This document shows positions 1-12,900 of a stretch of DNA of 64,000 nucleotides, piece after piece. Within the stretch, counting starts at the first letter, position 1. Each line of letters begins with the position of its first letter. The stretch lies in contig OY783205.1 in NCBI GenBank assembly GCA_963678705.1, positions 2,852,001 to 2,916,000 on the forward strand, in the 5' to 3' direction. Source of the DNA: Panorpa germanica (lineage: Eukaryota > Arthropoda > Insecta > Mecoptera > Panorpidae). A program made the translations under genes and the position numbers. Below the pieces are notes generated by a model that worked only from the letters and a program-made list of their open reading frames with translations, did not search any database and was not told the DNA's origin.

Positions 1-269
1 GTATATATTTTGTAGGTAACCGGCAATATTTTGTTTTATATAGAAATTGTTGATTCAAAAAACAGATGTAGTAATTATGCAATCGGATCTTAGACTATAA
101 GGACTTGATACTGATTCGGCATAACATTTTTCTGCCTTAGTACAATACATTTTAATCCTTAATATATATATACATATTTCTACCAGAACCAAAAACCAAA
201 AACCTCAATTCTCCTAATATCTACAAGAAAATAAATGGTTTTGCACATTTTCAAAAGATTTAAACCTAT
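1..269. other. AT-rich flank, nothing recognised
   Basis: No coding potential, repeat match or structural motif was seen here. It precedes the retrotransposon relic. Confidence 0.5.
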
Positions 270-980
270 GTGGGAGGCAGAGGGGGTATAGTGATCGACT
301 ACGTGGTGACAACGCTGGGAGGAAGAAAGAAGGTAGCCAGAATGAAAGTGGGACTTGGAGGGTGGACTTGGATCACCTACCTCTTGTGGTGGATTTGGGA
401 GCGAGAAGAGGAGAAAGAAGTGAAGATGAATGGAGAGAAGGCAGCGATTGGACGGAAGAAGAAAGGAGGAAGTTTATGGAGGAATTGGAACGGAGATACG
501 AGAAAAAAGGAGCAACAGAGGAGATAGAGGAAATTGAAGAAAAGATGAAGGAAGCAAGCCAAGGTAAAAGGTGGAGAAGGAGTGATAGAACTGGAGAAAA
601 ATAATGGTGGGATAAAGAGTGTAAAGAAAGGAAAAAAGAGTTAAAAAGAGAACTAAAGATATGGAAGAAAGGAGAGTCAAGTAAAGAAGACTTCAAGAGG
701 AAGCAAACGAAATATAACGATAAAATAAGAGATAAAAGAAATGAGTTCAAAACAAAGATAGAAACAGAAATAAGAGAGATAAAAACGGAAAGGCAGGCAT
801 GGGATTACATAAATAGGAAGAACAGTCAAAGAAAAGAGACATGGAAGAGTGGACGAAACACTTTATGGGAGTACTAGGAGGACAGAAGAGAAACGAGAGT
901 ACAAAGAAGGGGAATATAGAGAATGAGAAAGTAAACGAAATAGAACTAAATGAACTAAAAACACAAATTCTAGGCACTAG
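270..980 (+). mobile_element. Non-LTR retrotransposon relic (end of endonuclease, linker, edge of RT)
   Basis: A purine-rich stretch that, read across frames, encodes the end of an apurinic-type endonuclease and the linker to reverse transcriptase. Near 275 one frame gives GRGGIVIDYVV and, in another frame near 370, DHLPLVV, which resembles the conserved SDHLP end of such endonucleases. From 605 the frame reads WWDKECKERKKELKRELK, a charged linker typical of insect non-LTR ORF2, and near 840 a third frame gives EEWTKHFMGVLGG, the usual lead-in to RT. An in-frame stop (602-604) and at least two frame changes make it dead, and both ends are missing. The long minus-strand hydrophobic ORFs here are shadows of the purine-rich strand. 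Clade not assigned. Confidence 0.75.
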
Positions 981-1897
981 TTAAACTCTTAAAATATCAT
1001 TAATAAAACTAAGTAAATATAAATTAACATTTTTAGAAAATGTGCAGATGGTCTAACTTGTTAGGCAACTCTATGGTTTTGTCAATTCTAATCAATAATA
1101 ATCAACCAACAGGTTTTATTGCTAAGGACATTGTAATTACTAAAACTGTAAATAATTCAATATAATAATTACCTTGAACGCCATTTTGAATTATGTGTGT
1201 ATGTTTACAAAGATGGTGCACAAATGATACTGTCTGGAGTCATGTGGTCAGCTTTTATATCGGACTGATTGCGTGAGCTATGCCTCGCATTAATAAAAAA
1301 AATGGACAAAATAACAGTGACTGTATTTAGCGAAATTAAAAGCATATTTCATCAGTGAACACTGGGCGCCGAACATTCCTTTCTAACTGCCGTGCTCTAC
1401 TAGCCAGGTAGATGTGACCCAGTGGGGCCCAACTACCGGAGCCCCAGGCGTTTATTGATTATAAATTGACCTACACATTAGGTAGTCGATTGACAGCTGA
1501 CAGACATTGTTGGTGTCGGGTCGGTGACAGTGACAGTATTCCATATTCTTTGTGACCATATTATGTGGTTACTGTATTAAGTAACACCGGTTTTATAATC
1601 CGAGGTATGATAAAAAACTAGAACTTGAATAATCAGGAATTATTTAACGCGCTTGCTTAAGCGTTTGTAGTGCACTGTGAGCAATAGAAATGTATATAGT
1701 GCTGCTGTTACGCATGCACACTCTCGTAACGAAAATAAAGCTATTACTTACATACGAGTACCCATATTTGATTACGCATTACTTATTTTTTGTCATGTAC
1801 AATATTTCCAAAACCTAGAAAGGCTTGTGTACTCATTTTTTAGGGATCGATTTAGAGATTGTTGTTAATCAATGTATATTATTGGCATTTTTATTTT
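981..1897. other. Intergenic or intronic sequence, no gene seen
   Basis: AT-rich except for a GC-richer patch at about 1360-1560. That patch holds short stretches loosely like LTR primer-binding sites (for example TGGGGCCCAAC near 1420), but no paired LTRs were found. If the kinase gene has further 3' exons they could lie here or beyond the left edge; none was recognised. Confidence 0.4.
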
Positions 1898-1948
1898 ATT
1901 AAAAATATAAATGTTGACGGAGATATAGCAACTAAAAATTTGAATTGA
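1898..1948 (-). repeat. Fragment of the GGGCTTGTGTCC MITE
   Basis: The stretch around TTGACGGAGATATAGCAA matches (reverse orientation) the interior of the MITE family seen at 3318, 3904, 20479 and elsewhere. It is fused directly to a Helitron-like unit on its right. Confidence 0.6.
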
Positions 1949-2880
1949 GCGAGTTAAATATTTAAGTAAGCTTTATTATTGAGCGAGTCAAGTATTTTAA
2001 TTTGAAAATAGAATAAAAATTTGAATAGAATTAAAATTTGAAATGAAATTACGAATTATTTTATTGGATTCAAATCATACACACGAAGAAAACGTCGCTT
2101 TGCGACGGGGGTATGCTCTAGTGTACTTATATGTGTCCGAAATTCGTATGGTAAAACGAAAACGACTTCGGCGATGTTTTTGAAAATTTTCTATTTCGTA
2201 GAGAAAAAAATTCTAAGACTTTTGGCGTCCTTGGATTTTCTCCTGAATTTCTTCTGAATATCCTGGAAACCTGTAATTTTGGAAAAACTGGAATAAAATA
2301 ATCACTTTTCCTCGTAACGTTTTAATTCGTAACAGATAGAAAGTTGAAATTTTGCATGTATATTATGCTATTTAATTCGAACATAATTCAAAATTTAGAA
2401 ATTCAAAAATTTATAAAATGGGCGCGGGCAAATTTGGGGGGCACGGTAGGAAACTTTGGAGAAAGCTCAAATTTTTGCGAATTAACTAAATATCATATTT
2501 AGAAAAAAAAATCAAAACTCAAAACTTTTATTTGGGCGCACGGGGGTGGTTTTTGCTGAGAGTAAAAATTGTGCTAGAAAGTTGAAAATTGTATATGGGC
2601 TAACTTTGGTACTTAATTTACAAATCGAAAAAAAAAATACCAAATTTTGAAAAAAAGTTGGTCAAATAACGAATAAATTGAAAATATTTTATATTTTGTT
2701 GAAAAAATTATATATTTTTTTGTCAATTTATATGAAAAATTATTTTATTATTGAGCGAGTTTATTATTTCAATTTGAAAATAGAATTAAATTTTGAAATA
2801 AAATTCGAATTATTTCATTGGATTCAAATCATATACACTAAAAAGACGTCGCTTTGCGACGGGGGTACCCTTAGTACTTT
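1949..2880 (+). mobile_element. Two diverged Helitron-like units (right orientation)
   Basis: Related to the big array at 8.3-20.3 kb. A partial unit ends at about 2117 and a full unit at about 2875. Each ends in the hairpin core CGTCGCTTTGCGACG followed by GGGGGTA. After the first hairpin there is CTAG; after the second, CTTAG. The order of conserved blocks (TATTTCGTAGAG, TTTTGGCGTCC, G-runs, hairpin) matches the array. More diverged than the array copies, so older. Confidence 0.75.
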
Positions 2881-3317
2881 ATATACTGTGATAATAATAT
2901 ACATTGTCTGCAGTTTTAATACATACACTTTTTACAAGAAATATACGAGTATTTGGATCAATTTAAAACTCTAAATAGTTCGGTTTATTTCAGTCATTTA
3001 TTATTTAATTAAATTCAGTAATTTACAGTTACCTTCTCATTTGGAAATAAATTGCGTAATGAATATTACATATCATTATTTTGTCATAATTAAAACACAA
3101 TGGCACGAGACTTGAACATCTGAGCGTTACAATCAAGGTTGAAATCTTCTTGTCATTTAACACTTAAAATGTGCTAATTGTTTGTTATGCATCCTATAAA
3201 AGAAACAGAATTGTTAATAAACTCACATATGCGAACTCGGATTCGATTATCCTACCAAATTTGTTTTTTGTTTTGCATTTAAAAACACAAACACCTAGTT
3301 AGAATATCATGGCAAAT
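2881..3317. other. AT-rich spacer
   Basis: No gene or repeat recognised between the Helitron-like unit and the first MITE copy. Confidence 0.4.
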
Positions 3318-3713
3318 GGGCTTGTGTCCTATGTCTTAATTTCTATGAAAGTGTACTATATATTGATAACGTGGGTTACTAGAACCTCAAATGTTCAATT
3401 ATTTTTTAATAACTCCTTATATGTTAGGAGATATTAACAATTAATAAAGTCATTTTGTCCTTTTATGTTAATTATTAAAGGGATTCAACGTTGTACACAT
3501 TCCAAGACACAAGAGTTGCTAACAGAGCGTAAAAGAGATAGCATATACAACACCGAACTCTTATCCATAGAAAAAATAACTGACCTACATCATAATATTG
3601 CTATATCTCCGTCAACATTTAGATATTTATTAAAATAAAGACCCCAATATACATTTATTAACAACAATTTCAAAAATTGAAAAATCGACCACTAATAAAA
3701 GAGTCCACAAGCC
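3318..3713 (+). mobile_element. MITE copy 1 (GGGCTTGTGTCC family)
   Basis: Starts GGGCTTGTGTCC and ends in the near-complement GTCCACAAGCCC, so it has about 12-bp terminal inverted repeats, each flanked by AAT/ATT-like bases. Interior blocks are shared with the other copies in this window (AACTCCTTATATGTTAGGAG, GGGATTCAACGTTGTA, GCTATATCTCCGTCAACATT). No ORF, so a non-autonomous DNA transposon of unknown superfamily. About 396 bp. Confidence 0.75.
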
Positions 3714-3903
3714 CATTGAAAAAAATTTAAGAAATTACTGTACTTTAATAAGACCATCACTGCCATCTCTTAGAATGTTACAGAAAACTTATATATAATC
3801 AGTTGTATGTAAAAGTTTGAACCTATGCTAATAGTTACACCCTTTGAATATAGATGGATGCAATAAGTATACAACAGCATAGACCAGTGATCCCCTATGA
3901 AAA

Positions 3904-4538
3904 TTGGCTTGTAGTCTGTCTTAATTTCTATAAAAGTGTACTATATACTGATAAAGTGAGTTACTAGAACCTCAAATGTCCAATTATTATTTTTTAATAA
4001 CTCCTTATATGTTAGGAGATATTAACATTTAAAAAAATCTTTTTGTCTCTTTAATTATTAAAGGGATTCAACGTTGTACAACATTCCAAATGCATGAGAC
4101 CTCACAAGTGCTATGTTGCTATCTCTTTGACAGAACGCTGACAACTTTTCAGGTTACCAACCTTACAGCTCATAAATCTCTGCTATATGTATTTATATAT
4201 AAATATCAAGTATTATTTACAACTATTTCAAGGAACAATAAAATTTCAGTATTATGTCTGCCGTAACAGGGTTAAATAAAATAAAAACTTATTAGTCTTT
4301 GACTTGAATTGATTATTTCGACTACCAACAGCTTCAAAACATTACCACAGCACTGACCTAATCAACAAATAACTGACGTTAAAATGCATTTCACTAAAAC
4401 TACAATTTAACTTTTAATTGCTATATCTCCGTCAACATTTAAATATTTAATAAAATAGACACACCAATACACATTTATTAACATCAATTTTAATCAACAA
4501 TTGAAAAATCGACCAATAAAAAATGAGGACACAAGCCC
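3904..4538 (+). mobile_element. MITE copy 2 (GGGCTTGTGTCC family)
   Basis: Same family and orientation as copy 1, with a degraded left end (TTGGCTTGTAGTC) and a clean right end GGACACAAGCCC. About 635 bp: it keeps a middle part that copy 1 lacks. Confidence 0.75.
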
Positions 4539-4914
4539 ATTGAGGTCCGCATGTCGAATCTGTCCTATTGACTCATTTCATACGGCACGCTTTAATCATT
4601 AAATGGCAATAGTTAAAAAAAAAAACTACGTTCCGGTTATGCATCAATTAATTTAACATTTATTTTTGCTTTTAACTTTTTTTATTGTAAAATTTAAAAC
4701 AGACATGATGAAGGAAAGAAACGAATCCAGCTTAATAAAAATGCACGGTTAGTCTCTTTGTAAAGACGGATTTCTCCGGCTATAAAAGAACAGAACGATC
4801 TTTAAGACTCAAATACAAGATGACATCTCCCTCACGGAGTACTGTCTACTATCAATCAAACTAGATCTTTGACAGTAGAGTTATGACGGTGCATAGTCAC
4901 CGCATTTCTAAGAG
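4539..4914. other. Spacer between MITE copies
   Basis: No gene or repeat recognised. Confidence 0.4.
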
Positions 4915-6639
4915 GTCGTTCTTTTATTTTTAAATAACCCTAAGTCGACGAAGATATAGCTATTTAAAATTTGAATTTCAGTTTTATCGCTTGTGATAGT
5001 TCTGCATATGACGTTGCAATTGAATCGAGTAATCAAGTTTATTTTTCTTTTAACATAACAATTATAATACAAAACTGCTGTTAGTAGTAAATGACGTATC
5101 ATACACACACACACACGTATACATCTCTGTTGTATAAAAATTACGTGAAATCATCAGATGTAACATCACACGCAGATTTTTTTTTAATATTGCCAGTTAA
5201 TGATGAAAGCGTCAAAATGACTTTATTTGTTAATATCTCCTATAATATTGTGACTTAATAGGGCTTCACACGAGACGAGATAAGCCGAGAGTTTCTAAAA
5301 TCTCGCCTCGTTCTCGATAGTTTAGAAAAAAATAGGTATCGTTTTAGTCTCGGTTTCGTAATCGTTTGTCTCGCCTCATCTCGTTATTGTGAGAACTTAC
5401 TCCTCCCAGTAAACATTTTGGAGTCAATTCTACTTCATTTCTATTACTTATCATGTTATACAAGTGTAACGGTGAAAAATATATTTTACTTGTCTAACCG
5501 CATCTCGTTTCTCTCTCACTTTGGAATGAAAATGAACTAAAAAAAAATATATCCTAGTGTGAAAGAAACAACTGCTACTTTATGAATGATGTTAGAAAAA
5601 GAAAGAATATTATTATGAAAAAATTCTAACAACTAACACAAAATCTGTGACAGGTAGAGAATCAATTTGAACTAAAAGCTACTTTTTTGTACCAATTTTG
5701 AACTATTAACGAACTTGCTAAGACTACATATATCAGTTTTTATTTCACAAAATCTTGACAGGTAGGGAATAAATTTGAACTAAAATTGGTTTCTGTGTTG
5801 TTGCTTCGAACTTGTAAAGCGTTAGAATTGAATTGTACGAGTGACTCGAACGTCACTAAATAGGGCACTTCACCAAATTGTTTACTGGGCTAAGATAGTC
5901 CTAAACAAAGTAATTCATTATATTATTTCTCCTTTTTTTTTTTTTAATTCTAATTTTTTTACATACTAAGCATATCGCTTCTTTCTCACCATTAATTGTA
6001 TCAAATCTAAAAGAAAATTTAAACTTTGAACAATTTTTACAGTTATACACAGTTTATCAACTGGTTCAATTTCACTTAATGCATCATCACTTTCATCTAA
6101 TCTCGTCCTTTTTGTCAGGTTTACACTACTAACACCTACACTCAACGACATTTTTGCGGCAAAATGTCTTCAAACAATCGTATTGTAAATAATTTATATT
6201 CACATTTATTATCACTTAAAACATTCGTTTCCGTTCGGCTACAAAATGTTGTAAAAGACAAAATTATAAAATAAAATATTTAACAGATGTTTGTTTACCA
6301 GATTTTATATTCCGTAAATTTACGACCTAACCTTTTTTGTAATAAAAATAGGTTGTTGAACCTTTATATTGCTGTTAGTTTATTTTTCTTAAATTTTTTT
6401 TTTTTAAATAACGTCAGCGAGACTCTCTGGTCTCGCCGTATATGGTCTCGGTAAAGTCTCAATAGTTTTCTCGTCTCGTCTCTCTTTTACGAGACGAGAA
6501 GCGAAACAAGACGAGAAAAGTCTCGTGCTTGTGTGAAGCCCTACGACTTATTAACAAATAATTGAAAATTTGAGGTCCTGACCAACTTTATAAATTTAAC
6601 GGACAGTTTTATAGAAATGAAATCATGGATCACAAGCCC
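4915..6639 (-). mobile_element. MITE copy 3, reverse orientation, interrupted by a hAT-like insertion
   Basis: The left part (about 4920-5258) carries the reverse complement of the GCTATATCTCCGTC block and the Lys-tract region; the right part (6544-6639) resumes with ACTTATTAACAAATAATTG and ends at CACAAGCCCA. The two halves are joined by the element at 5259-6543. The left TIR is not recognisable, so the left edge is approximate. Confidence 0.65.
5259..6543. mobile_element. Non-autonomous hAT-like transposon nested in MITE copy 3
   Basis: Ends are TAGGGCTTCACAC and its exact complement GTGTGAAGCCCTA. The 8 bases outside are TGACTTAA and CGACTTAT (6 of 8 equal), as expected for an old 8-bp hAT target duplication. 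The subterminal zones are packed with CTCGTCTCG/GAGACGAG repeats, typical of transposase-binding repeats. The interior has only a 61-codon minus-strand ORF (5966-6151) with no recognised domain. The TAGGG start and 8-bp duplication favour hAT; superfamily is an inference. A fragment of the same interior is at 31520-31840. Confidence 0.75.
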
Positions 6640-6702
6640 ATTTGAGAAATAGGTGCTACCATGATTGCAACTGACATCGTGATCTAGAGCCTTTGCAGTT
6701 CC

Positions 6703-6978
6703 TTACCGATCGAATTCAATCTTCTTAAACCAAGAAAACGCCAGAGCATCTTTTGCCGTGATTCTTCTGTTGGGATTCAATTCCAGCATTTTGTCAAATA
6801 AATCCAGGGCACGTTTAGGCACGGAAGTACAATAGTCCTGTAGAATACGGCGTTCAAGAACTTCTAGCGGTCTCATAGTGTAGTACAACGGCAATGTAAA
6901 AGCGGACGGCCAATCATTAAGAGATGGCGTGCCACAAAGTTGGTAGATGTCTTCAAGTAGTTCAAGTTCTGATTCACA
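6703..6978 (-). CDS. CDK12-like exon 8: kinase C-lobe
   Basis: Reads [19 protein letters not shown], then [29 protein letters not shown] and [11 protein letters not shown], then TAA. The last bases, CG|GTAAGG, also form a good splice donor, so either the protein ends one helix after the kinase domain or a further exon lies to the left. This exon is 14.4 kb from exon 7, across the repeat array. Confidence 0.85.
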   Translation of the reverse strand, partial: CESELELLEDIYQLCGTPSLNDWPSAFTLPLYYTMRPLEVLERRILQDYCTSVPKRALDLFDKMLELNPNRRITAKDALAFSWFKKIEFDR

Positions 6979-9900
6979 CTGTAAAGCAATATATTGACAG
7001 TTTGATGTTTTTAGTTTGGCGACAGCTGAAAGATATCTTAAAGGTATTCAAATTAAAGAGATAGTTAGATAAGTAAGTTAGAAAGTAAGACAACATTGAA
7101 AATATATGAAAATCTTATCACTGTTCAATATGGCAACCTCTGGTGCGGATGCGGATGCGGATGCGGATTATTGTGTGAAGGTTTCCAATGACACCTCTGC
7201 AAGTTGGTACTATACTTATATTTTACTAAGTACCAAGCCTACGAAACATATCGTTTTATGTTCGTAGTTAAAAATAAATATTCCAGATGGAATTTGTTCA
7301 GCGTTTATTCCAGTGTCGAAAGACTTTAAGGGTTGCCACATCGATCAATGACACATTTTTCGGTAATATACGGAACCATCCATAAATTACGTAACACTTT
7401 TCATGCTTTTTGCACCCCCTCCCCGTTGTTGTAACGTCACATATTTTAAAAATTTAAATTTAGAACTTTATTGAAACAACACATTTACAAAATTAATAAT
7501 CCCAAAATAACAGAAGTAAGTAAATGTTCCGTTAAAGACCGAAAGTAAAAAGTTGATATAACTCCAACTATTCCATAATTCGGTGGACGTCGGATTCTTT
7601 CAGGTTCTTACGAGTGCCATTGGGCGTTCGAATAGATATCGTTAGCCTTGGAATTGGACACAAAAACCATTTGGTATTTAGCACTTCTTTATGTTAGTAT
7701 AACAGGTAGAATTCAGCAAACAAACAATTTTAAACTTCAAAATATCTTACTTATTGTTCCGTACTAATTAACAATCTACAGTATTCAAATATGCTACCGG
7801 GCAATTTTGATTTATGCATAAGACTTATTATTTTTATGGTCTACCTTTATTAGGGTTTTAGGTGATAAAGTAATTTAAATAAGTAAACGAAATTAATCCA
7901 TTAAATATTGTGAGTTTGTAAAATTGTCGTCGGTCTTGTCGGCAGTATGCTTAAATGTATTTTTATTCGGGTCTCTATAGCTATTTAATGGATTTTCAAC
8001 AGACCAGTTACTTGTTATTTTAAGGTCCTTTACTACCAGTATTTTGGACCACGCCCACATATTCTGGTTCCCCTACTCCCAGGTTTATTTACTTACAAAA
8101 ACTGTGTTTCAATGTATATCATTCTTAATCAAAATTTAATGCAACGAGCTTTTTAGTTTAAGTTTCAAATAACAACTTTCTTAGTCTTAAGCTTCAAGCA
8201 ACGAGCTACTTAGTTTAAGATTCAACTATCAACCATCACTGTTATTTTTTAAGCTGCATTCATTCTTAATTGTAGTCACCATTGTTACATGCTGCTACAA
8301 CATTAAATAAACTAGCTTTTCCCCCGTCGCAAGCGACGTTTGTTTTTTATGAGTAGCTTGAATTTCATGTCAAAATTTAATTCCATTTTTAAATTGAAAT
8401 AATAAATAAACTCGTCCTATATTGATTTTAAATTTAATAACAAATAATTTTTCATACAAACTGACTAAGAAAATACATTATTTATATCAAAATAAAAAAT
8501 ATTTTGAATTTATGCGATATTTGGACACCTTTTTTTCAAAATTTCTGATTTTTTTTTCGATTTGTAAATAAGTTACCAAGGTTAGCCTATATACAAAATT
8601 TAAACTTTTTAGCACAATTCTTACTCTCGGCAAATACTACCCCCGTGCCCCCCAATAAAATTTTGAATTTTTTTTTTAATAATAATATACTTAATTATTC
8701 TAGAATCCAGAAAATGATTTTTCTCCAAAGTTCTCTACCGGGCCCCCGAATTTCTTTAACCCCCCCTTTTTCAATTTTTGAATTTCTAATTTTTGAGAAA
8801 TGTCAGCATTGAATACCTTAATGCACATGCAAAATTTCAACTTTCTATCTAATACGAATTAAAAGTAATACAGCAAAAAAGGGATCACTTTTTTCCAGTT
8901 TTTCCAAAATTACGGGTTTTCAGGAAATCCAGGGAAAAAACCCGGGACGCCAAAAGTCTTAGAATTTTTTCCTCTACGAAATAGGAAATTTTTAAAAACT
9001 TCCCTGGAGCCGTTTTCGAGATGCCATACAAAATTCGAACCAAACATATAAACACATAAACATATAAGAATATAAATATACACCTGGGACATTATAATAT
9101 ACTTGAGTTTACCCCCGTCGCAATGCGACGTCTTTTTGTTGTGTATCATTTGAATCCAATTAAATTTCGTATTTAACTGTTCTATTTTTAAATTGAAATA
9201 ATAAATAAACTCGCGCACATATACACACATATAAATTGACTAAAAAAATATTATTTTTTTTTCAAAATAAAAAATATTTTCAATTTATGCGTTATTTGAC
9301 CAACTTTTTTTCAAAATTTGGGATTTTTTTTTTCGATTCGTAAATAAGTTACCAAGGTTAGCCTACATACAAAATTTCAATTTTCTAGCACAATTTTTAC
9401 TCTCGGGAAATACTGCCCCCGGGCCCCCCAATAAAATTTTGAAATTTTGTATTTTTTTTTAATAATAATATACTTAATTATTCTAGAATCCAGAATATGA
9501 ACTTTCTCCAAAGTTCCCTACCGAGCCCCCGAATTTCTTCAACCCCCCCTTTTTCAATTTTTGAATTTCTACTTTTTGAGAAATGTCAGAATTAAGTACC
9601 TTAATACACATGCAAAATTTCAACTTTCTATCTTTTACGACTTAAAAGTAATGCAGCAAAAAAGGGATCACTTTTTTTCCAGTTTTTCCAAAATTACGGG
9701 TTTCCAGGAAATTCAGGGAAAAATCCAGGGACGCCAAAAGTCTTAGAATTTTTTTCTCTACGAAATAGGAAATTTTTAAAAACTTCCCTGGAGCCGTTTT
9801 CGAGATGCCATACAAAATTCGAACCAAACATATAAACATATAAGAACACAAATATACACCTGGGACATTATAATATACTAGCTTTTACCCCCGTCGCAAG

Positions 9901-12900
9901 CGACGTCTGTTTTTTGTGTGCGTCCATTTTTAAACTGAAATAATAAATAAATTCGTCCTATATTAATTTTACATATTATAACAATTAATTTTTCATTCAA
10001 ACTGACAAAGGAAATATATTTTTTATATAACAATTAATTTTTCATTTAAACTGACTAAGGAAATATATTTTTTATATCAAAATAGAAAATATTTTCAATT
10101 CATGCGTTATTTGACCAACTTTTTTTCAATATTTGGGATTTTGTTTCGATTAATAAATAAGTTACCACGGTTAGCCTATATACAAAATTTCAACTTTCTA
10201 GCACAATTTTTACACTCGGAAATTACTGCCCCCCGTGGCCCCGAATAAAATTTTGAAATTTTGAATTTTTCTTTTATTAATAATACACTTAATTATTCTA
10301 GAATCTAGAATATGAACTTTCTCCAAAGTTTTCTACCGGGCCCCCGAATTTCTTCAACCCCCCCCTTTTTCAATTTTTGAATTTCTAATTTTTGCGAAAT
10401 GTCAGCATAAAATACCTTAATACACATGCAAAATTTCAACTTTTTGTCTTTTACGAATTAAAAGTAATACAGCAAAAAAGGCTCACTTTTTTTCTAGTTT
10501 TTCCAAAATTACGGGTTTCCAGGAAATTCAGGGAAAATCCGGGGACGCCAAAAGTCTTACAAAAATTTTCTCTACGAAACAGGCAATTTTCAAAAATATT
10601 GACGAAGCCGTTTTCGCGCTGCCATACAAAACTTACTACCAAACATGTAAGAATATAAGATCCCTAGAGTTTACCCCCGTCGCAATGCGACGTTCTTTTG
10701 TCGTGTATGATTTGAATCCAATAAAATAATTCGTAATTACATTTCATATTTAATTCTATTTTTAAATTGAAATAATAAATAAACTCGCCACACATATAAA
10801 TTGACTAAAAAAAATATTTTTTTTATCAAAATAAAAAATATTTTCAATTTATGCGTTATTTGACCAACTTTTTTTCAAAATTTGGGATTTTTTTTTTCGA
10901 TTCGTAAATAAGTTACCAAGATTAGCCTAGATACAAAATTTCAACTTTCTGGCACAATTTTTACTCTCGACAAATACTGCCCCCGTGCCCCCAAATAAAA
11001 TTTTGGAATTTTGAATTTTTTTTTATTAATAATATACATAATTATTCTAGAATCCAGAATATGAACTTTCTCGAAAGTTCCCTACCGGGCCCCCGAATTT
11101 CTTCAACCCCCCCTTTTTCACTTTTTGAATTTCTAATTTTTGAGAAATGTCAGAATTGAATACCTTAATACACATTCAAAATTTCAACTTTCTATCTTTT
11201 ACGAATTAAAAGTAATACAGCAAAAAAGGGTTCACTTTTTTTCCAGTTTTTCCAAAATTACGGGTTTCCAGGAAATTCAGGGAAAAATCCGAGGACGCCA
11301 AAAGTCTTAGAATTTTTTTCTCTACGAAATAGGAAATTTTTAAAAACTTCCCTGGAGCCGTTTTCGCGCTGCCATACAAAATTCAGTACCAAACATATAA
11401 GATCATAAGAATATAAGAATATAAGAAAATAAACATACAGTTGGAACATTATAATATAGGATGACTAGCTTTTACCCCCGTCGCAAGCGACGTTTGTTTT
11501 TTGTGAGTGGCTTGAATTTCAAGTCAAAATTTAATTTTTGAATTGAAATAATAAATAAACTCGTCCTATATTGATTTAACATTTAATAACAATTAATTTT
11601 TCATACAAACTGACTAAGAAAATACATTTTTTATATCAAAATAAAAAATATTTTGAATTTATGCGATATTTGAACAACTTTTTTTCAAAATTTAGGATTT
11701 TTTTTTCGATTCGTAAATAAGTTGCCAAGGTTAGCCTATATACAAAATTTCAACTTTCTAGCACAATTTTTACTCTCGGCAAATACTGCCCCCGTGCCCC
11801 CCAATAAAATTTTAAAATTTTAAATTTTTTTTTTGTTAATAATATACTTAATTATTCTAGAATCCAGAAAATGAATTTTCTCCAAAGTTCCCTACCGGGC
11901 CCCCGAATTTCTTTAACCCGCCCTTTTTCAATTTTTGAATTTCTAATTTTTGAGAAATGTCAGCATTGAATACCTTAATACACATGCAAAATTTCAACTT
12001 TCTATCTTATACGAATTAAAAGAAATACAGCAAAAAAGGATCACTTTTTTTTCCAGTTTTTCCAAAATTACGGGTTTCCAGGAAATTCAGGGAAAAATCC
12101 GGGGACGCCAAAAGTCTTAGAATTTTCTTCTCTACGAAATAGGAAATTTTTAAAAACTTCCCTGGAGCCGTTTTCGAGATGCCATACAAAATTCGAACCA
12201 AACATATAAACACATAAACATATAAGAGTATAATATACACTTGGGACATTATAATATACTTGAGTTTACCCCCGTCGCAATGCGACGTCTTTTTGGCGTG
12301 TATCATTTGAATTCAATAAAATAATTCGTAATTAAATTTCATATTTCACTGTTCTATTTTTAAATTGAAATAATAAATAAACTCGCGCACATATACACAC
12401 ATATAAATTGACTAAAAAAATATTATTTTTTTATCAAAATAAAAAATATTTTCAATTTATGCGTTATTTGACCAACTTTTTTTCAAAATTTGGGATTTTT
12501 TTTTTCGATTCGTAAATAAGTTACCAAGGTTAGCCTATATACAAAATTTCAACTTTCTAGCACAATTTTTACTCTCGGAAAATACTGCCCCCGTGCCCCC
12601 AAATAAAATTTTGAAATTTTGAATTTTTTTTTAATAATAATATACTTAATTATTCTACAATCCAGAATATGAACTTTCTCCAAAGTTCCCTACCGGGCCC
12701 CCGAATTTCTTCAACCCCCCCTTTTTCTATTTTTGAAATTCTAATTTTTGAGAAATGTCAGCATTAAATAGCTTAATACACATGCAAAATTTCAACTTTC
12801 TATCTTTTACGACTTGAAAGTAATACAGCAAAAAAGGATCACTTTTTTTCCAGTTTTTCCAAAATTACGGGTTTCCAGGAAATTCAGGGAAAAATTCGGG

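Noticed and set aside
373-977. Long hydrophobic minus-strand ORFs (for example 125 codons at 373-750).
   Set aside because: They are the complement of a purine-rich coding relic on the plus strand; Leu/Ser/Phe-rich composition follows from that bias.
1360-1560. Possible LTR retrotransposon primer-binding site near TGGGGCCCAAC.
   Set aside because: No paired LTRs, no polypurine tract and no gag or pol nearby; a single short resemblance is not enough.
5966-6151. 61-codon ORF inside the hAT-like element as a transposase remnant.
   Set aside because: No hAT dimerisation or catalytic motif visible; too short to support.
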